From the NCBI RefSeq assembly GCF_047948215.1, contig NC_134458.1:143681536-143745535 (forward strand): a DNA stretch of 64,000 bases. The letters run 5' to 3'. Numbering within the stretch: position 1 is the first letter of the stretch; each line of letters opens with the position of its first letter. Below are positions 24,586 to 36,105 of this stretch, in pieces. Made by a program: the position numbers and the translations under genes. Source of the DNA: Lycorma delicatula (taxonomy: Eukaryota > Arthropoda > Insecta > Hemiptera > Fulgoridae). Below the pieces are notes generated by a model, which was given only the letters and a program-made list of their open reading frames with translations, did not search any database and had not been told where the DNA came from.

Positions 24586-26418
24586 TTAGTTAAGGTTAAA
24601 AGAATTAACATTTTACCGATGTTAGTCTACAGTACTTCGTGAACCGATCATAATTTTTAAGTGTGTTTAAATACAGTAATAAAGTGTATGTTATACAAGT
24701 TAAAATGTTTTATTTCGAAAATAACCCCTTTACCAATTTCAGGTAAGTTTACATTTTTTATACGTACGTAGTTCTTATGTGTTTACAATTTTATGCAATA
24801 TGATTTCAATTTTTGTTTTTAAATTCAGACAAATTTATTATAGATTGTTGTATTCTTTAATGTTGAGTATTAATTATTTAGTTTGTGTTTAGAGGGGAAA
24901 ATGTTTTCTGTTATAAATAGGGTTTTTAACGAGCATACAGGAGTAACAAGCACATACTGCCAGTCCCTTGAATCTCAAACTACTTTCACCGTATTACTCT
25001 GTGTTGTAATTTATAATTTGCTGTGGTTAGAATAGTCATAGGTGCATGTACCAATGTTCTTTTGCAGTCAAATCTATTTAAAAAAATGGTGATATTTTTG
25101 TGATCGTTCAGCATGAATTTAAAAGATAGTTAAGTATTCATTGCTGTCCTCTTGTTTCTAGTCTTTGCTTTCAAAACTTTGGGTTCAAAATTTTGAAGAT
25201 ACAATATTAAAAAAGAATTTTTATATATTGCAAAAGAAAGATGGCATTGTAAAATAATACATATATCCAAAAATAAAGTGGCAGTGAAAAAGGTCATTGA
25301 ACAGAGCTTAAGCAACGTGTTAGTCAAGCTGGTTGAAGTCAGTGTTTGATAATTTTTTATATAAAGAGCCCTTCCTAAAAAAATCGAGTTACAATACCAT
25401 TACATAAACAAGATTATGAAAGCTGAGTGGTTCTTGCCCAGATGTTTTTACAGTTGATTACTGAAAATAAAGTAGTAAACATTTAATTAATGAGCAATCA
25501 AGCTAAAGTTTTTATATGAGGTTTTGTTAGTAATCCAAACTTCACTTAACAGTCTCCCATAAAAACAATGGAACTTCATGCGAATCCACTTCACAATACT
25601 AGCTACTGCGTGGTGTATAATCTCTTCCTGTGGAAGATTTGTGTCTTTATGTTTTTAGAAAGGTTAGAGAAAGAATTATTAGTATCATTTGAGTATTATT
25701 CACATATTTCATACCTTTTTTTTTTCCATGAACTCGCTTGTCATCCTTTATAATTTTTTTTTAAACTGATGCAGCTAGACCCAGTCCAACTGATTTTTCA
25801 GCACAGATTGTCTTTTTATGGAAATGTTTATTAAGTGAAGTTGTGTGTAATTCAAGTATTCAGAAAAGTTTAAACTAGACAAAAATTCACCGAATTTCTT
25901 TATATATTCAATAAAGAGTGAGTAGTGATTTGTGCCAAAGAATTAGCAATGCCTATAGCAAAATAGTCATCTGATGAATACAGTTTTTATGAAATTGGAT
26001 ATTAGAAACATATTTTAAATGTTTTATGTATAAAATTGCTTTTTTATGTTTATAAATTAAATGAATTCATGAATATATTGTTCATTATGTTTTTAAACTA
26101 CCCAATTCGCTAACACATCAGTATTACTAATTGCAGTAAAAATAAGAAAACGTAAATCATTTTTAAAATTCTATTAAACTAATTTTTTAATTTTATTAAT
26201 TGTAAATAATTTTACATAAAAATTAAAAACAAGTATTTAGATCTCAATATTGAATTTTTAACGTAGATTTTCAAATTTTTAAACAGTACATATTTAAAAG
26301 AAAAATAAAGTTTCGAGATGGGATCCCTCCAGCCCTTCCATATTGTTATGGTCTACAACTTTTGTTTTTCTTCTTTTTTACTTAAATTAACTTAGGTTAT
26401 TTAAATAATAAATACTTC
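24586..26418. other. No gene seen
   Basis: AT-rich, with a few small frames (25,130-25,327; 25,568-25,753) that show no domain signature. Confidence 0.5.
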
Positions 26419-26422
26419 TTAA

Positions 26423-26530
26423 TCCTTCAGTATTTAGAAACTGAAGGATCAAGAGGTATAATTTATAAAGACGACTACGGGGAAGAGGCTACCTCTTATG
26501 AAAGAGATTTATAAATACTTCATACCTCTT
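26423..26530. repeat. Nested short hairpins
   Basis: TCCTTCAGT (26,423-26,431) pairs with ACTGAAGGA (26,440-26,448). Directly after it, AAGAGGTATAATTTATAAA (26,451-26,469) pairs imperfectly with TTTATAAAT...TACCTCTT (26,508-26,530). Within the second loop lies AAGAGGCTACCTCTT. The function is unknown. Confidence 0.6.
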
Positions 26531-27309
26531 CCTGGGGCTTTAGATTTTTTGTAATATTTTACCCTTCAGTTAAGTTTCTTTTTGATGCGAGTTAAAGTTA
26601 ACCTTTCCCTGTTCCTTGATTATTCAAGAACCTTTTCCTTATGGTGTTTCTTTAAGGTGTATTTCTATACACTTAAAGCCTTTCGCAGTTTTCCTCTAGG
26701 AGTCTATTGTTAAAATAGAATTATTTACCAAAAAAATGTATTTAAATGAATCTCGATAAGTTTAGATCTATATCAAGCTATAAAAGCTGTATTCCAATAC
26801 AAAGTTGCTATAGAAGTTATTTTAAACATGATGTAGTTGCTACGTTACTGATTAAGCATTGCTTAATGAAAAAGGTTTTTTGTTTGTTAAATCTTTTATA
26901 ATTAAATCTTTACATAATAAGTAGTCAGTTTTTAGTACGTATATATATATATATATATACATACATACATACATACATACATGCACATACACACAATTAT
27001 TTTGTACAAATTGCTGATTATAGCATACTGTACTCCTACTGTGGATATTTATCTCCATACAATTTACTTTCACGATCGTTTACTCTTAAACCCGTTAATT
27101 TGTTAAAACATTTTGCTTTTAGCCATCAGAACAAACGAATAAATTCTAGTGTTTTGTGTCTTTTTTCATTAGTTATTTAAGAGTTTTTGTAAGCAATTCT
27201 TTATATCTTTTTCATGTATCTATTGTTAAAACTGATTTAATGGTGTTTTCCTAGTCTTCTCGACTCTTCTCTGTTAGGTACATGTTAATTAGCACAAAAA
27301 CAGAGGTTG
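26531..27309. other. No gene seen; TA/CATA microsatellite
   Basis: Contains a TA run followed by CATA repeats and short CA units at about 26,940-26,997. No coding similarity. Confidence 0.6.
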
Positions 27310-27399
27310 TACAAAAAGGAATTTCGGGGTTTTAAAGCTACTTAATATCTCTTAAGTTTAAATTACATTAATGAATCACAAATAAAAGAAAGAGTAACT

Positions 27400-28510
27400 C
27401 TTATAGTATTTACCTACTCGTGTTCAATGTGAGCATCCTTCATAACGCAGCACACGTTCAACCAGTAGCAGATTTTGCCCCATACCTAACCAGCACGTCT
27501 GGAGTAATGGAAGCGACAACTGTTTCAGTCCTGTGCCTCCAATCTGGTAGATCAGTTGGTAGGGGAAGCATTTTTACAAGATCTTTTTTAAAACTCCAAA
27601 GGAAAAAATCACATGGGGATCATATCGAGTAACCTTGGAGCCACCACAAACAAGCACTGTCTTCGGATCCATGTCGACCGATCCAGCGATTGGGAAAGCG
27701 TCATTCAACCGATCCCGTACAGTTACGTCATTAAGGAAACGTATTATCTTGTCAAATAAAATTCACTTGCGTACCTTAAATCGCGGAAAGAGCCGTGTAT
27801 GTAGCAAATCCAAGTAAGCAATTTCTATATTGCTTACTTTAGCGATAAAAAATTTGCCGTCGGGATATTGTACTCAAAACATTTAATTTTGGCAAGTACT
27901 TTTCGCATTAAAAGAGTTCATGAAGATCCTCTGACCCATGATACAAACATTGTATTTGTTAACATTTCCTTTAAAATGAAATGTTGAATCATTACTAAGA
28001 CATTACGATCAAGAAAGTTTTCATTGTCACTAATGCAATATGTTTATCGCAAAGTCAGCACGAACAGCGTAGTCGGTACGCTTTAAAGCCTGTAACTACT
28101 GTAAACGGTGTGGACGTATATATAAGGTTTCCTTAAAAACTCTACACTGTATTCTCCGACATCATTAATTCGCGGCTGTCCTTCGAAACAAATATTTTAG
28201 GACAACACAGAAAAGACTTCCTGACACATTCAACACTTTCTTTGCCGTCCCGTGCTCTTCCTTTAAGCAAATATACGGTCGTTCCAAACTGATTATGTCA
28301 TCGATGATTGTTGTTGTTACTTGGATCACAGTTATTGTTACTTGGATCACAGTTATTAAACTTTCTACGGAACGAACGTTCAACTGTAACTACAGATTCA
28401 TATTCAGCAACTTGCAAAACACTGAAGGTTTTACGTTCTGGTGTCCCCATCTTTGCTAGAGGCGCTGTCAATCGGAAAGATAAGGAATCAATATATGGCC
28501 ACGTGCGCAA
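27400..28510 (-). pseudogene. Mariner-type transposase with HTH N-terminus, decayed
   Basis: The N-terminal part reads TPERKTFSVLQVAEYESVVT and VERSFRRKF (28,300-28,460), like the HTH region of the DUF4817-type mariner transposases common in insects. Next come ECVRKSFL, RPHRL, SNDSTFHFKGNVNKYNVCIM near 27,940-28,010 (second-Asp region, with the usual acidic residue apparently replaced), and WILFDKIIRFLNDVTVRDRL with NDAFPIAGSVDMD. At the end is PHVIFSFGVLKKIL, which corresponds to the PxDFFLWG-LK segment; its Asp is lost. Multiple stops and shifts leave no intact frame. A 21-bp tandem duplication (28,316-28,357) repeats seven codons. Confidence 0.75.
28316..28357. repeat. 21-bp perfect tandem duplication in the mariner gene
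   Basis: GTTACTTGGATCACAGTTAT plus T occurs twice without spacer (28,316-28,336 and 28,337-28,357). On the minus strand it repeats the residues NNCDPSN in frame. Confidence 0.95.
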
Positions 28511-28637
28511 CTAAAACTGTTTGTTGGATAAGTGGATGAGGTGCAAAATGTGGATATAACTTTTGATTGTAACCTTAAATTACCATTTTGTACCTCAATC
28601 CATGATATATTAAAACCCCGATATTCTTTTTTGTACA

Positions 28638-29313
28638 TTCGGTATATTTGTATCTTACTGTTTAGGAGAAATACGAACGAAATTAATTACTGTAATAAAT
28701 AAATTAATTAATTCTATATTCCTTAAAAACAATATTTATTATTATTTATTTATGTAAATTTACCATACTGGGTAAGCCATTCTGGAGATTCATACACTGT
28801 AACATTTAGTTAACGTCTATCACTATTATATTGTACACTTGTCCAGTGACCTTTGTCTTCAACTTAATGGAACTAGGTCATTTGTCGTTGTTAAGACGTC
28901 AGTAGTTAAGAAGTAGTAACCTACTTCTTCTGATATCGATAATCGATGATAACAAAAAAAGTTACTATATAGTAATAATTTTTAATTTAGTGTAAACAGT
29001 TCTTCCGAGAATGACCTCAGAGGATATTTATATTTGTATACATATCATAATTGATTGTATTTTTGTATAACAATAAAGAAATTTACTTGAAATGTTAATT
29101 TATCTGTTTAAATTTTGTGTAGACATATTAGTTGTATAATATTTATAAGATAAATATTCCCCCCCCCCCACCAAAAAAAAACCATCTTAATAGAATAGAA
29201 TCAGTAATTGTATATTATTAATCTATTAAAAATTGGCATTACATTAACGTCTCTTTTAAGTGATTATTTTATTCTTAATTAATAGCTTAAGTAATTATGC
29301 ATACAAGTTTTCT
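28638..29313. other. No gene seen
   Basis: AT-rich. A small hairpin AAGAAGTAG-TAAC-CTACTTCTT lies at 28,909-28,930, and a C run at about 29,160-29,169 adjoins an A run. Confidence 0.55.

Positions 29314-29349
<36 letters not shown>
29314..29349. repeat. (GT)n(GC)n(GT)n microsatellite
   Basis: TGTGTG repeats pass into GCGCGCGC and back to GTGTGT. This alternating purine-pyrimidine tract has Z-DNA-forming potential. A similar tract occurs at 41,706-41,744. Confidence 0.9.
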
Positions 29350-29352
<3 letters not shown>

Positions 29353-29744
29353 ATGTTTATATTTACTTATGTTTATGTTTGTGTATGGGTTAATGATAAT
29401 GTTTTGGTTTTAGTGTTTTGGGGTTAATATAATAATTATTGTTATTTTATTGTATGATTTTATGTTTTATTGGATTTCAAGTTTATGTTTTGTTAGTTTA
29501 TTGTTTGTCGTTTTAGTGTCTCGCTTGGTGTTGCGTGTGGAACTCGCTTTTTCCCGTTTTCGGGTAGGTGTAGGGTTAGTTATAAGCTCAATTGGGACGG
29601 TCTTACTTAAGGTTGTGAAAGTATTTGTACGGTTTACTAGGCTAGTGTAATACATGGATGGGATGTCATTCGTGGCGAAAGCCACGAATGAGATTTAGGA
29701 TATATTCTTGTTATCCCAGGGAACGTTTTAAACCATAGACCGCA
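29350..29744 (+). other. GT-rich stretch ending in a GAAA-loop hairpin
   Basis: About 300 bp of G/T-rich sequence are followed by a perfect hairpin, CATTCGTGGC-GAAA-GCCACGAATG (29,667-29,690), which has a GNRA-type tetraloop if transcribed. The 66-codon plus-strand frame at 29,450-29,650 is Val/Leu/Phe-rich and resembles no family. The composition is like the GT-rich leader before the LINE ORF1 at 7.3 kb, so an untranslated end of a LINE is a reasonable but unproven reading. Confidence 0.45.
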
Positions 29745-30338
29745 TACCAGTATTCGCATACCAATGAAAAGAAAAAGAAAGAAAATGGTAATATGATATT
29801 ATTGTAAATTATCAAATTTAAAGTTTCGGCAAGTGATTGCTTTTAATGTGAGTATTAATTTTCTTCTTATAAAGAACTTTTTGACATTTTTCCAATAAAA
29901 TTTCATTTATATAAGAGCTTTATTCTTTTTTACTCTTTTATGAAATTCCTTTCGTTCCGAAACGTAAATAAGTTATTGCAATAGAAATATTTTAGAGAAA
30001 TAATATGTTATTACAATATTTTTTCCAAATTATTTTTAAATCGATAAAAATATCAAGTTGTTTTAAAATAATATATATATTTTTTTATATTATTTATTAA
30101 TGAAAAAATTCACTTTCGTATTTTTCATAATACGTCTAATAATATGTCTAATGATATTGAATATTTAGAGCTTTTATCCATATCTTAAATGATATGTGTA
30201 TGTTTTTAGTATTAATTAAAAAAACCCAAATTAATGTATTTATAAACAAAACGACTTATTTTCTCACCTCAAAATTAACAAATTACTTAAATAAGTGGTT
30301 GATAAATATAAATATCTGAATGGTTTGTTAAACTATGT

Positions 30339-30374
30339 TCTAGATGCGTATCCCTTGTAATACGCTTGCATAAA
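30339..30374 (+). repeat. 36-bp quasi-palindromic segment, orientation 1
   Basis: TCTAGATGCGTATCCCTTGT...GCTTGCATAAA, with an internal stem GCGTAT/ATACGC. The same segment occurs at 35,738-35,774 in the same plus-strand orientation, although the surrounding arms are inverted. The flanks here are CTATGT and GGAGATACTAAAAC. Confidence 0.9.
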
Positions 30375-31089
30375 GGAGATACTAAAACTATTAAAAAACT
30401 ATTGAAGATACCTTCAGAAATATGAATTTTCAGTTGCGAATTAGAATATTCAGATGGGTATAGTTTCTATTTTAATTTGTAGTATGAAGCTGGGTTATGG
30501 ATTAAATTTTATGTTATTCAACAAAAAAAAAAAAAAAAAACATAATTAGAAGAAAATTTCAATTTTTAAAACATATTTTAAGAAGGAAAAACATCCTTTA
30601 GATAAATTAGTTAGTAATGTGGATTTGCATGGGGAAAAAAGTATCGGGAGAAAGGATGCTACTGTTCCGTTGGTCAAATAAACAGAATTATTTACAGCCA
30701 CAATTAAGCTTTAAACCAATCGTCTTAAATTTATATATTGCGTAAAAAAATATACATTTCGATATAATTCGAGAACTTTAATAAAGATTATGTTTCAGCT
30801 ACTTATTACTATAAGTTATTCTAAGATAAAACGAATAACTAAAAATAACATTGCCAAAAATTTAACTTAAAACCAATGGTACAGAATCATCGTTTTTACC
30901 CTCTATAACGACGTTTCTCAACCAGAGGATCGCGGTGATGTGAAATGTGGGTCACGAAATTAGCCTATAACATTTCACGCAACACGTAAACAATAATGAA
31001 TAGATTTTATGAGAAGAAAAAATAATTTATTAATAACATTTTACTTTCAATTATACGTACACATTGAAGAAAATAAATTAATGGTATAC

Positions 31090-33849
31090 ATTAAAGTAAA
31101 TAAAATAAATTAATAAGTAAGTTTGTTTTTCATTTAAAAGTTTCTCCATACTTGGGTCTATGTTAGAAACACTCAAAAACAAATTGTCTTCAACTGATAA
31201 AAGACGATTCCTATATTTAGTTTTTAGCGCATCCATTGACGGAAAACCCTTTTCACAGTGGCAAAATATTTTCAATGCTTCTGGAACTAAATTTCCATGT
31301 TCACTTCGACGAACAAACAAAAACATATCTAAATCTTCAGATGTGAAATGTAGTTTTAACGTTTTATCGGCAGTCATTTCGATGAGCTGGTCGTGAATAT
31401 CAACTGGTAACTTAGCAGCTGTAAAAACGTTTTCAATAAATAGATTCGGTATCCATCTCTTAGAGAGATCATTTTTATCCTCCGCAAAATACTCCGCCGA
31501 CTGAATTTTTAGCTCACGCAATTCATCTTCATTCTATCCAAACTGTGGTGAATAATAGCGTCTTTTTCATCCAAATTTTTCTCAATATAATCGGAAGCGA
31601 ATGGAAGCATATCAACATTTTTGCTTTCAAGGTAAATAATCCAGATATCAAGCTTCTTAATGAAAGCATGAACTTTGTCTGTCATTAATATGTTTTATTA
31701 CATTCTTGTAAATTCATATTAAAGTCGTTTAAATGCAAAAATACTACAGTTAAGTAAGCCAGAAGCAACACATATTCATTATCCTGTAAAAACATTGAGA
31801 ATGGCTTTTGTGTATCCTGGAAAAGTATTATTAATTCATCTCGAAATCCCAGTAACCGAGTTAACACTTTCCCCTGCGATAACCATTTAACTTCTGTACG
31901 GAAAAGAAGAGAATTTTTTCTTTTCGCATTTCATCGTATAGCTTAGCCAACAGCCTATTTTGTAATTTTGGTTTGCTTGGCACTTCTCCTGCCACCGCCC
32001 CATTCGGTCGCCCTAAAGCATAAGACCGAATGTCTGTGTTACAAACGGCTACTGAGCCTCAAAACAGTTTAGCAACCAGTGTCCTCAATAGCTCCTAGAG
32101 CTTACCAAACAGCGTGAGCGGACTAAGCGGGGTGCCATACACCACCGGGTTACGTGTCCCAACCGCTCACTTGTCATATATTTACTAGAATGAGTAGGTG
32201 CAGCCCGACAACTACTAAAAATATATTTGGCATCCATAATAAAATTTATTTCGTCTAGGCAGCAATTCGCTGCCACGCCTAGTTTTCCGAATGCCAGCAA
32301 GTACCTGTCCGCCATTTTATAGCACTTGGAGCCATAATAATTGGCTGGTTCTCAGCCATACACAGGGTTAGCTTCCCACGGCAATGCGGTAAGAGTCTTT
32401 CCCTTAAGTAAACTACGGATGCCGGTTGAACAAAGCAACCGCGTCTAGGAACTCTTTCCTAATACGGTTGTAGCCTCGTAGGAGGTTGTTTTAAAAGCAC
32501 CAGTGCGTACAATTAAGGCTCTGGGCTGGGCACTCCATAAATTTTGAAGTGCTTTATTCATATCCAACCAATGCGTCCAGACGGGCGCCGCGTAAGAGAT
32601 CATGCTTTTGAAGACACCTCGGTACACAATGTACATTTGACGGCCCGACAACCCATAGTCTTCCCGAGCAATCCTCCTAAGTTTATGCATCACTGAGACG
32701 GCGTCCACCGCTACTTGCCTAATGTGGTTGCTAAACGGCAACTTTTCATCAAACAAAACACCTAGGTACTTATGAACTCTCACTCGGCTGATTACACAGC
32801 CTTTATATTTAATATGGGGATTACGACTCGATAGTTTTTCTGCATCCTTGAGAAGCATAAACTTCATCTTGGGCATAGAAATCTTTAAATTTTGAATGTC
32901 CATCCAGCCCTCTGCGGTTGACAAGGCCGCCTGCGCCAGTCTATGCTGTAATGGTCGACTTTTGTTAAAATTAACCATTTTTACAGCTTTACAAAGAAGG
33001 GTCCATTCGCCCTTGGTATAAAACGATTATTTAATTTTTTTCAGAAACCGCTGTTCTTTCCTGTTATCGCCTTTGCACTATCTCTACAAACTGCAATACA
33101 TTTGGTCTGATCTGTGTTATAGTTTTTAGTAGCTACATAAAAAACATCAGAAGATATTGTCCTCTTGCATGATCAGATATTAGTGCGCAAAACAACATAT
33201 TTTCTTTGATTGATCTGTCGCTGTTGCATTCATATCTCACAGAACATAAGAACTAAAAAATTTTTCCACATCTATTGATTCATCAAATTGAATACAAAAA
33301 AATATTCTCTTGAACTCGCTTGATGAATTAGCTGATCACGAACATCGGCAGCCATGTCATCGATTCAACTTCATACTGTTTCGTTTTTTCGATAAAACAG
33401 AATTTTTTCAAATTTTTTGCTTCATCCACGCCTATTAAAACTCTGACCATATCAAATGCAGCAGGCGGTATGAGGTTTTCTGCGATTGTATGGGGTTTGG
33501 ACATTTTAGCTACTCTTAATGCTACGAGATAAGATGCTTCAATTGTCTTTTTTATCAATATGGCTTAATTAATAGAAGCTTGTTGATTTCCCCACGTGTG
33601 TAATTTTCTTACGAAAAATTCCAAGGGTTTTGCTTTTATATTGAGGATGTTAGTTTCTAAGTGTCGAATTCATTTTGATGGTTTCTTGCTTTTATCGGAA
33701 AGGACTTGAAAGCAAACAACGCGCTATGGCTTTCCATCGAATGAGGTAAAACCATGATATAAGTTAGTGTCCTTATACAAACTTGTTTTTATACTAATCG
33801 ATTCACTGGATGAAAATGGCTCAATACGTTTTTTCACAGATTTATCCAT
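31090..33849 (-). pseudogene. hAT transposase, decayed and split by a LINE
   Basis: The first Met is at 33,849 (MDKSVKKRIEPF). Then come a BED-finger-like region that has lost its first Cys (VVCFQVLSDKSKKPSKM, then HPQYKSKTLGIF) and the family signature ASYLVALRVAKMSKPHTIAE near 33,470-33,540. Next are DDMAADVRDQL, CIAVCRDSAKAITGKNSGF near 33,050 and VNFNKSRPLQHRL at 32,940-32,978, where the LINE interrupts. The protein resumes with KLQNRLLAKLYDEMRKE near 31,960, LTRLLGFRDELIILFQDTQ, and the C-terminal dimerisation region FPSMDALKTKYRNRL near 31,200-31,250. Several stops and shifts are present, so no active protein is made. A host-domesticated gene is unlikely given this decay. Confidence 0.85.
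31951..32964 (-). mobile_element. R1-clade LINE 3' fragment nested in the hAT gene
   Basis: The inserted DNA is about 31,976-32,936. It encodes, on the minus strand, QNLKISMPKMKFMLLKD, RVHKYLGVLFDEKLPFSNHI, ISYAAPVWTHWLD and ALIVRTGAFKTTSYEA. These are the post-catalytic thumb and C-terminal segments typical of R1-clade reverse transcriptases. The YADD motif is upstream of the truncation and is absent. Flanks CAGTCTATGCTGTAAT (32,937 onward) and CAGCCTATTTTGTAAT (31,951 onward) form a diverged target duplication of about 25 bp; both encode LQ[H/N]RL of the hAT protein. The 3' part (31,976-32,440) is non-coding, GC-richer and lacks a clear poly-A tail. Confidence 0.8.
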
Positions 33850-34814
33850 TTTGAATAAGAATCGAATTGAAAAAAACAAAACCAGTTACACTGTTTGACC
33901 GCACACAAAAAAAATCTCAATCATTATTACGCGTATTTTCAATGAAATTACGCTTTAAAAAAAAATAAAGACACTAGACGCACGCTTCGCATTCGAAACT
34001 AAACTGACATTTCCACCTCTTTTACACTGCTAAGAGCACGACGTGTTCAAACGTACCATATATATGTTCGAACGTGATGCTCTCACAGCGAATATTATGT
34101 AAACAGAGCAAATTACAAGAAGCACGTCCACATCAAGTTGGAACTTGTAAATTGCTCATGTTTGTACACTTCATACATATATGTCCATCTCCATGGCTAT
34201 CAATGCAGCTAAATAGTTTTAACCAGGTTTCATTGGGTTGAGGTTGGAGGGAGCGCGAATTATTCATTATAATTTTTTTTTTTTTACTGCTTGGGAATCG
34301 TCGAACTAAAAAGGTTGAGAATCATTGCTCTACAATAAAACGTCTCGTATAATCAAACACGCACATAAAAATTCCTTTAGGTTTTATATTAATGTCCTTA
34401 ACAAAAATTGTAAACAACTTTCTAAATACAGTATCGATATATACTCATAAAATGAATCCCACTCTTATTTATTTGACTGAATGAAGAAGGTATTCTAAAG
34501 GTTCTTCACTTTTAATTTATTTTTAGTTACAATGATATGAAATTTTTGTTGTTCTTAACTATTTTGCCATTTAAGTATATAATCTGTTTATTTACAACCA
34601 TTATTGAAACCGATTATGTATAAAAAACATTTCAATTTTGCGATTTTTTTCTGTTTATTAAAACATCATAAAAAACAAATTGTAACTACTAAATTACAAA
34701 AATGTCAGAGAGATCTGGTACGTAACTCTACAAAATATTTCGGTATCTTAAAATAAGTAAAAATATTCACTTTTAAAAATGTTGAAAAAGTACAGTAATC
34801 CTAAAACCATATTC

Positions 34815-34880
34815 ATTTAAAGAATTCATGAAAACTAATAGATTATACAATAAAATTTTTTCATTCATTTTTTCATTCAT
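34815..34880 (+). repeat. About 60-bp direct repeat, copy 1
   Basis: TTCATTTAAAGAATTCATGA with AAACTAATAGAT and AATAAAATTTTTTCATTCAT recurs at 36,106-36,160 in the same orientation with a few differences. The second copy sits in the right arm of the large inverted repeat, where the left arm lacks it. Confidence 0.8.
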
Positions 34881-35737
34881 CAAAATAATAAATATGACGA
34901 CAAATCAGCTGCGCATTTAGTAAGTTAAAAAGGAGAAAAACATATTTTTGATGGATTGTTTTGAAAATAATTTTTTATCTATATGTTCCTAGATAACGTA
35001 GATATTACACAATAGAGACCCAGAAATCATCCAGTTTCCAACGCTCTTTGTACTCCAAACTAAATTATCGGTATTTTATCAACCCTCCCAATATTTTCCT
35101 TCCTTTACATTCATAAAAATAATCATCATTAATAATTTTAGTTAAATTTTTGTATATATCCATATCTCAAATCACTAATAAATCTTTTATAGAAAATGTA
35201 TTTCAATCGATTAAAACACAGCATAATATGGGGTATGATTGAAGTCTACATTTTAGAGATAACTAGATTAATATCTATTGAAATACGAAGCAGTAGTCTC
35301 CTCAAAATATTTTAAAATTATATTAATTACTACTGTACAATTTTATTTTGCGAATGAAATATAAAGTATATATATATAAAAGATCATAACTAAACTACTT
35401 AACACTAAGATACCAGTATAAAATATTAAATATTCAACTTTTCTTCTATTTATAATTTTTTTTTTAAAACGTAACACATTTTATTCATAATCTATAAAAC
35501 GTCATTACCACGTGCCTTTTCTATCCGTATTAATTTTAGCATTCGTCGAAAATAGCATTTATAAAAGGTTTCAAACTTTTTAATCACTCGTTCTTTTAGT
35601 TTTCAACAAAAGCTTCATACTACAAACTAAAATAGATACTACACAGCATTAGAATATTCTGATTCACAACTGTAAATTAATATTTCTGATGGATAGTATT
35701 TTCCATAATTTTATAATACGTAGTTTTAGTATCTCCT

Positions 35738-35774
35738 TCTAGATGCGTATCCCTTGTAATACGCTTTGCATAAA
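35738..35774 (+). repeat. 37-bp quasi-palindromic segment, same orientation inside inverted flanks
   Basis: Same sequence as 30,339-30,374 apart from one extra T. It is flanked by GTATCTCCT on the left and CATAGTTTAAC on the right, the reverse complements of the flanks of the first copy. Relative to its surroundings the segment is therefore inverted between the two arms. Confidence 0.9.
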
Positions 35775-36105
35775 CATAGTTTAACAAACCATTCAGATAC
35801 TTATATTTATAGACCACTTATTTAAGAAATCTGTTCAGTTTGAGGTGAGTAAATAAGTCGTTTTGTTTATTAAATAAATTTCTTTAAATTCTAAAACCAT
35901 ATCCATTAAACGTAACATTTAAGCTATGGGGAAAAATCTAAATATTCAATAACATTAAACTGCAATATTTATTAGGAATAATATTAAAATGAATTTTTTT
36001 ATTAATAAATAATCCCAAAAAATATTATTTTTATTGACTTAAAAATATTTTAGAAAATAATTAGTAATAAACATACTATTTCTCTAAAATATATATATTT
36101 TTTTC

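Larger units (their letters stand above)
27310..28635 (-). mobile_element. Mariner-like element with both inverted termini
   Basis: Terminal inverted repeats: TGTACAAAAAGGAATTTCGG (27,308 onward) and the mirror image ending at 28,637 agree at 26 of 28 positions. The TA at 27,310-27,311 and the TA at 28,634-28,635 fit a mariner target duplication, giving an element of about 1.32 kb (27,312-28,633). That length is normal for mariner. It holds one decayed transposase on the minus strand. Confidence 0.8.
30901..34335 (-). mobile_element. hAT element (SCAND3/ZBED-type) with termini and 8-bp target duplication
   Basis: The ends are CGACGTTTCTCAACC (30,909-30,923) and, read inward from 34,327 on the minus strand, CAATGATTCTCAACC: 15-bp inverted repeats with the TTCTCAACC core typical of Charlie-like hAT elements. 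Outside them lie CTCTATAA (30,901-30,908) and CTCTACAA (34,328-34,335), matching at 7 of 8 positions, which fits the 8-bp duplication made by hAT. The element is about 3.4 kb, of which about 0.96 kb is a later LINE insertion. It sits inside the large inverted repeat. Confidence 0.85.

Noticed and set aside
26940..26997. CRISPR-like or regulatory array of CATA repeats
   Set aside because: It is a simple microsatellite with no spacers; the window is eukaryotic.
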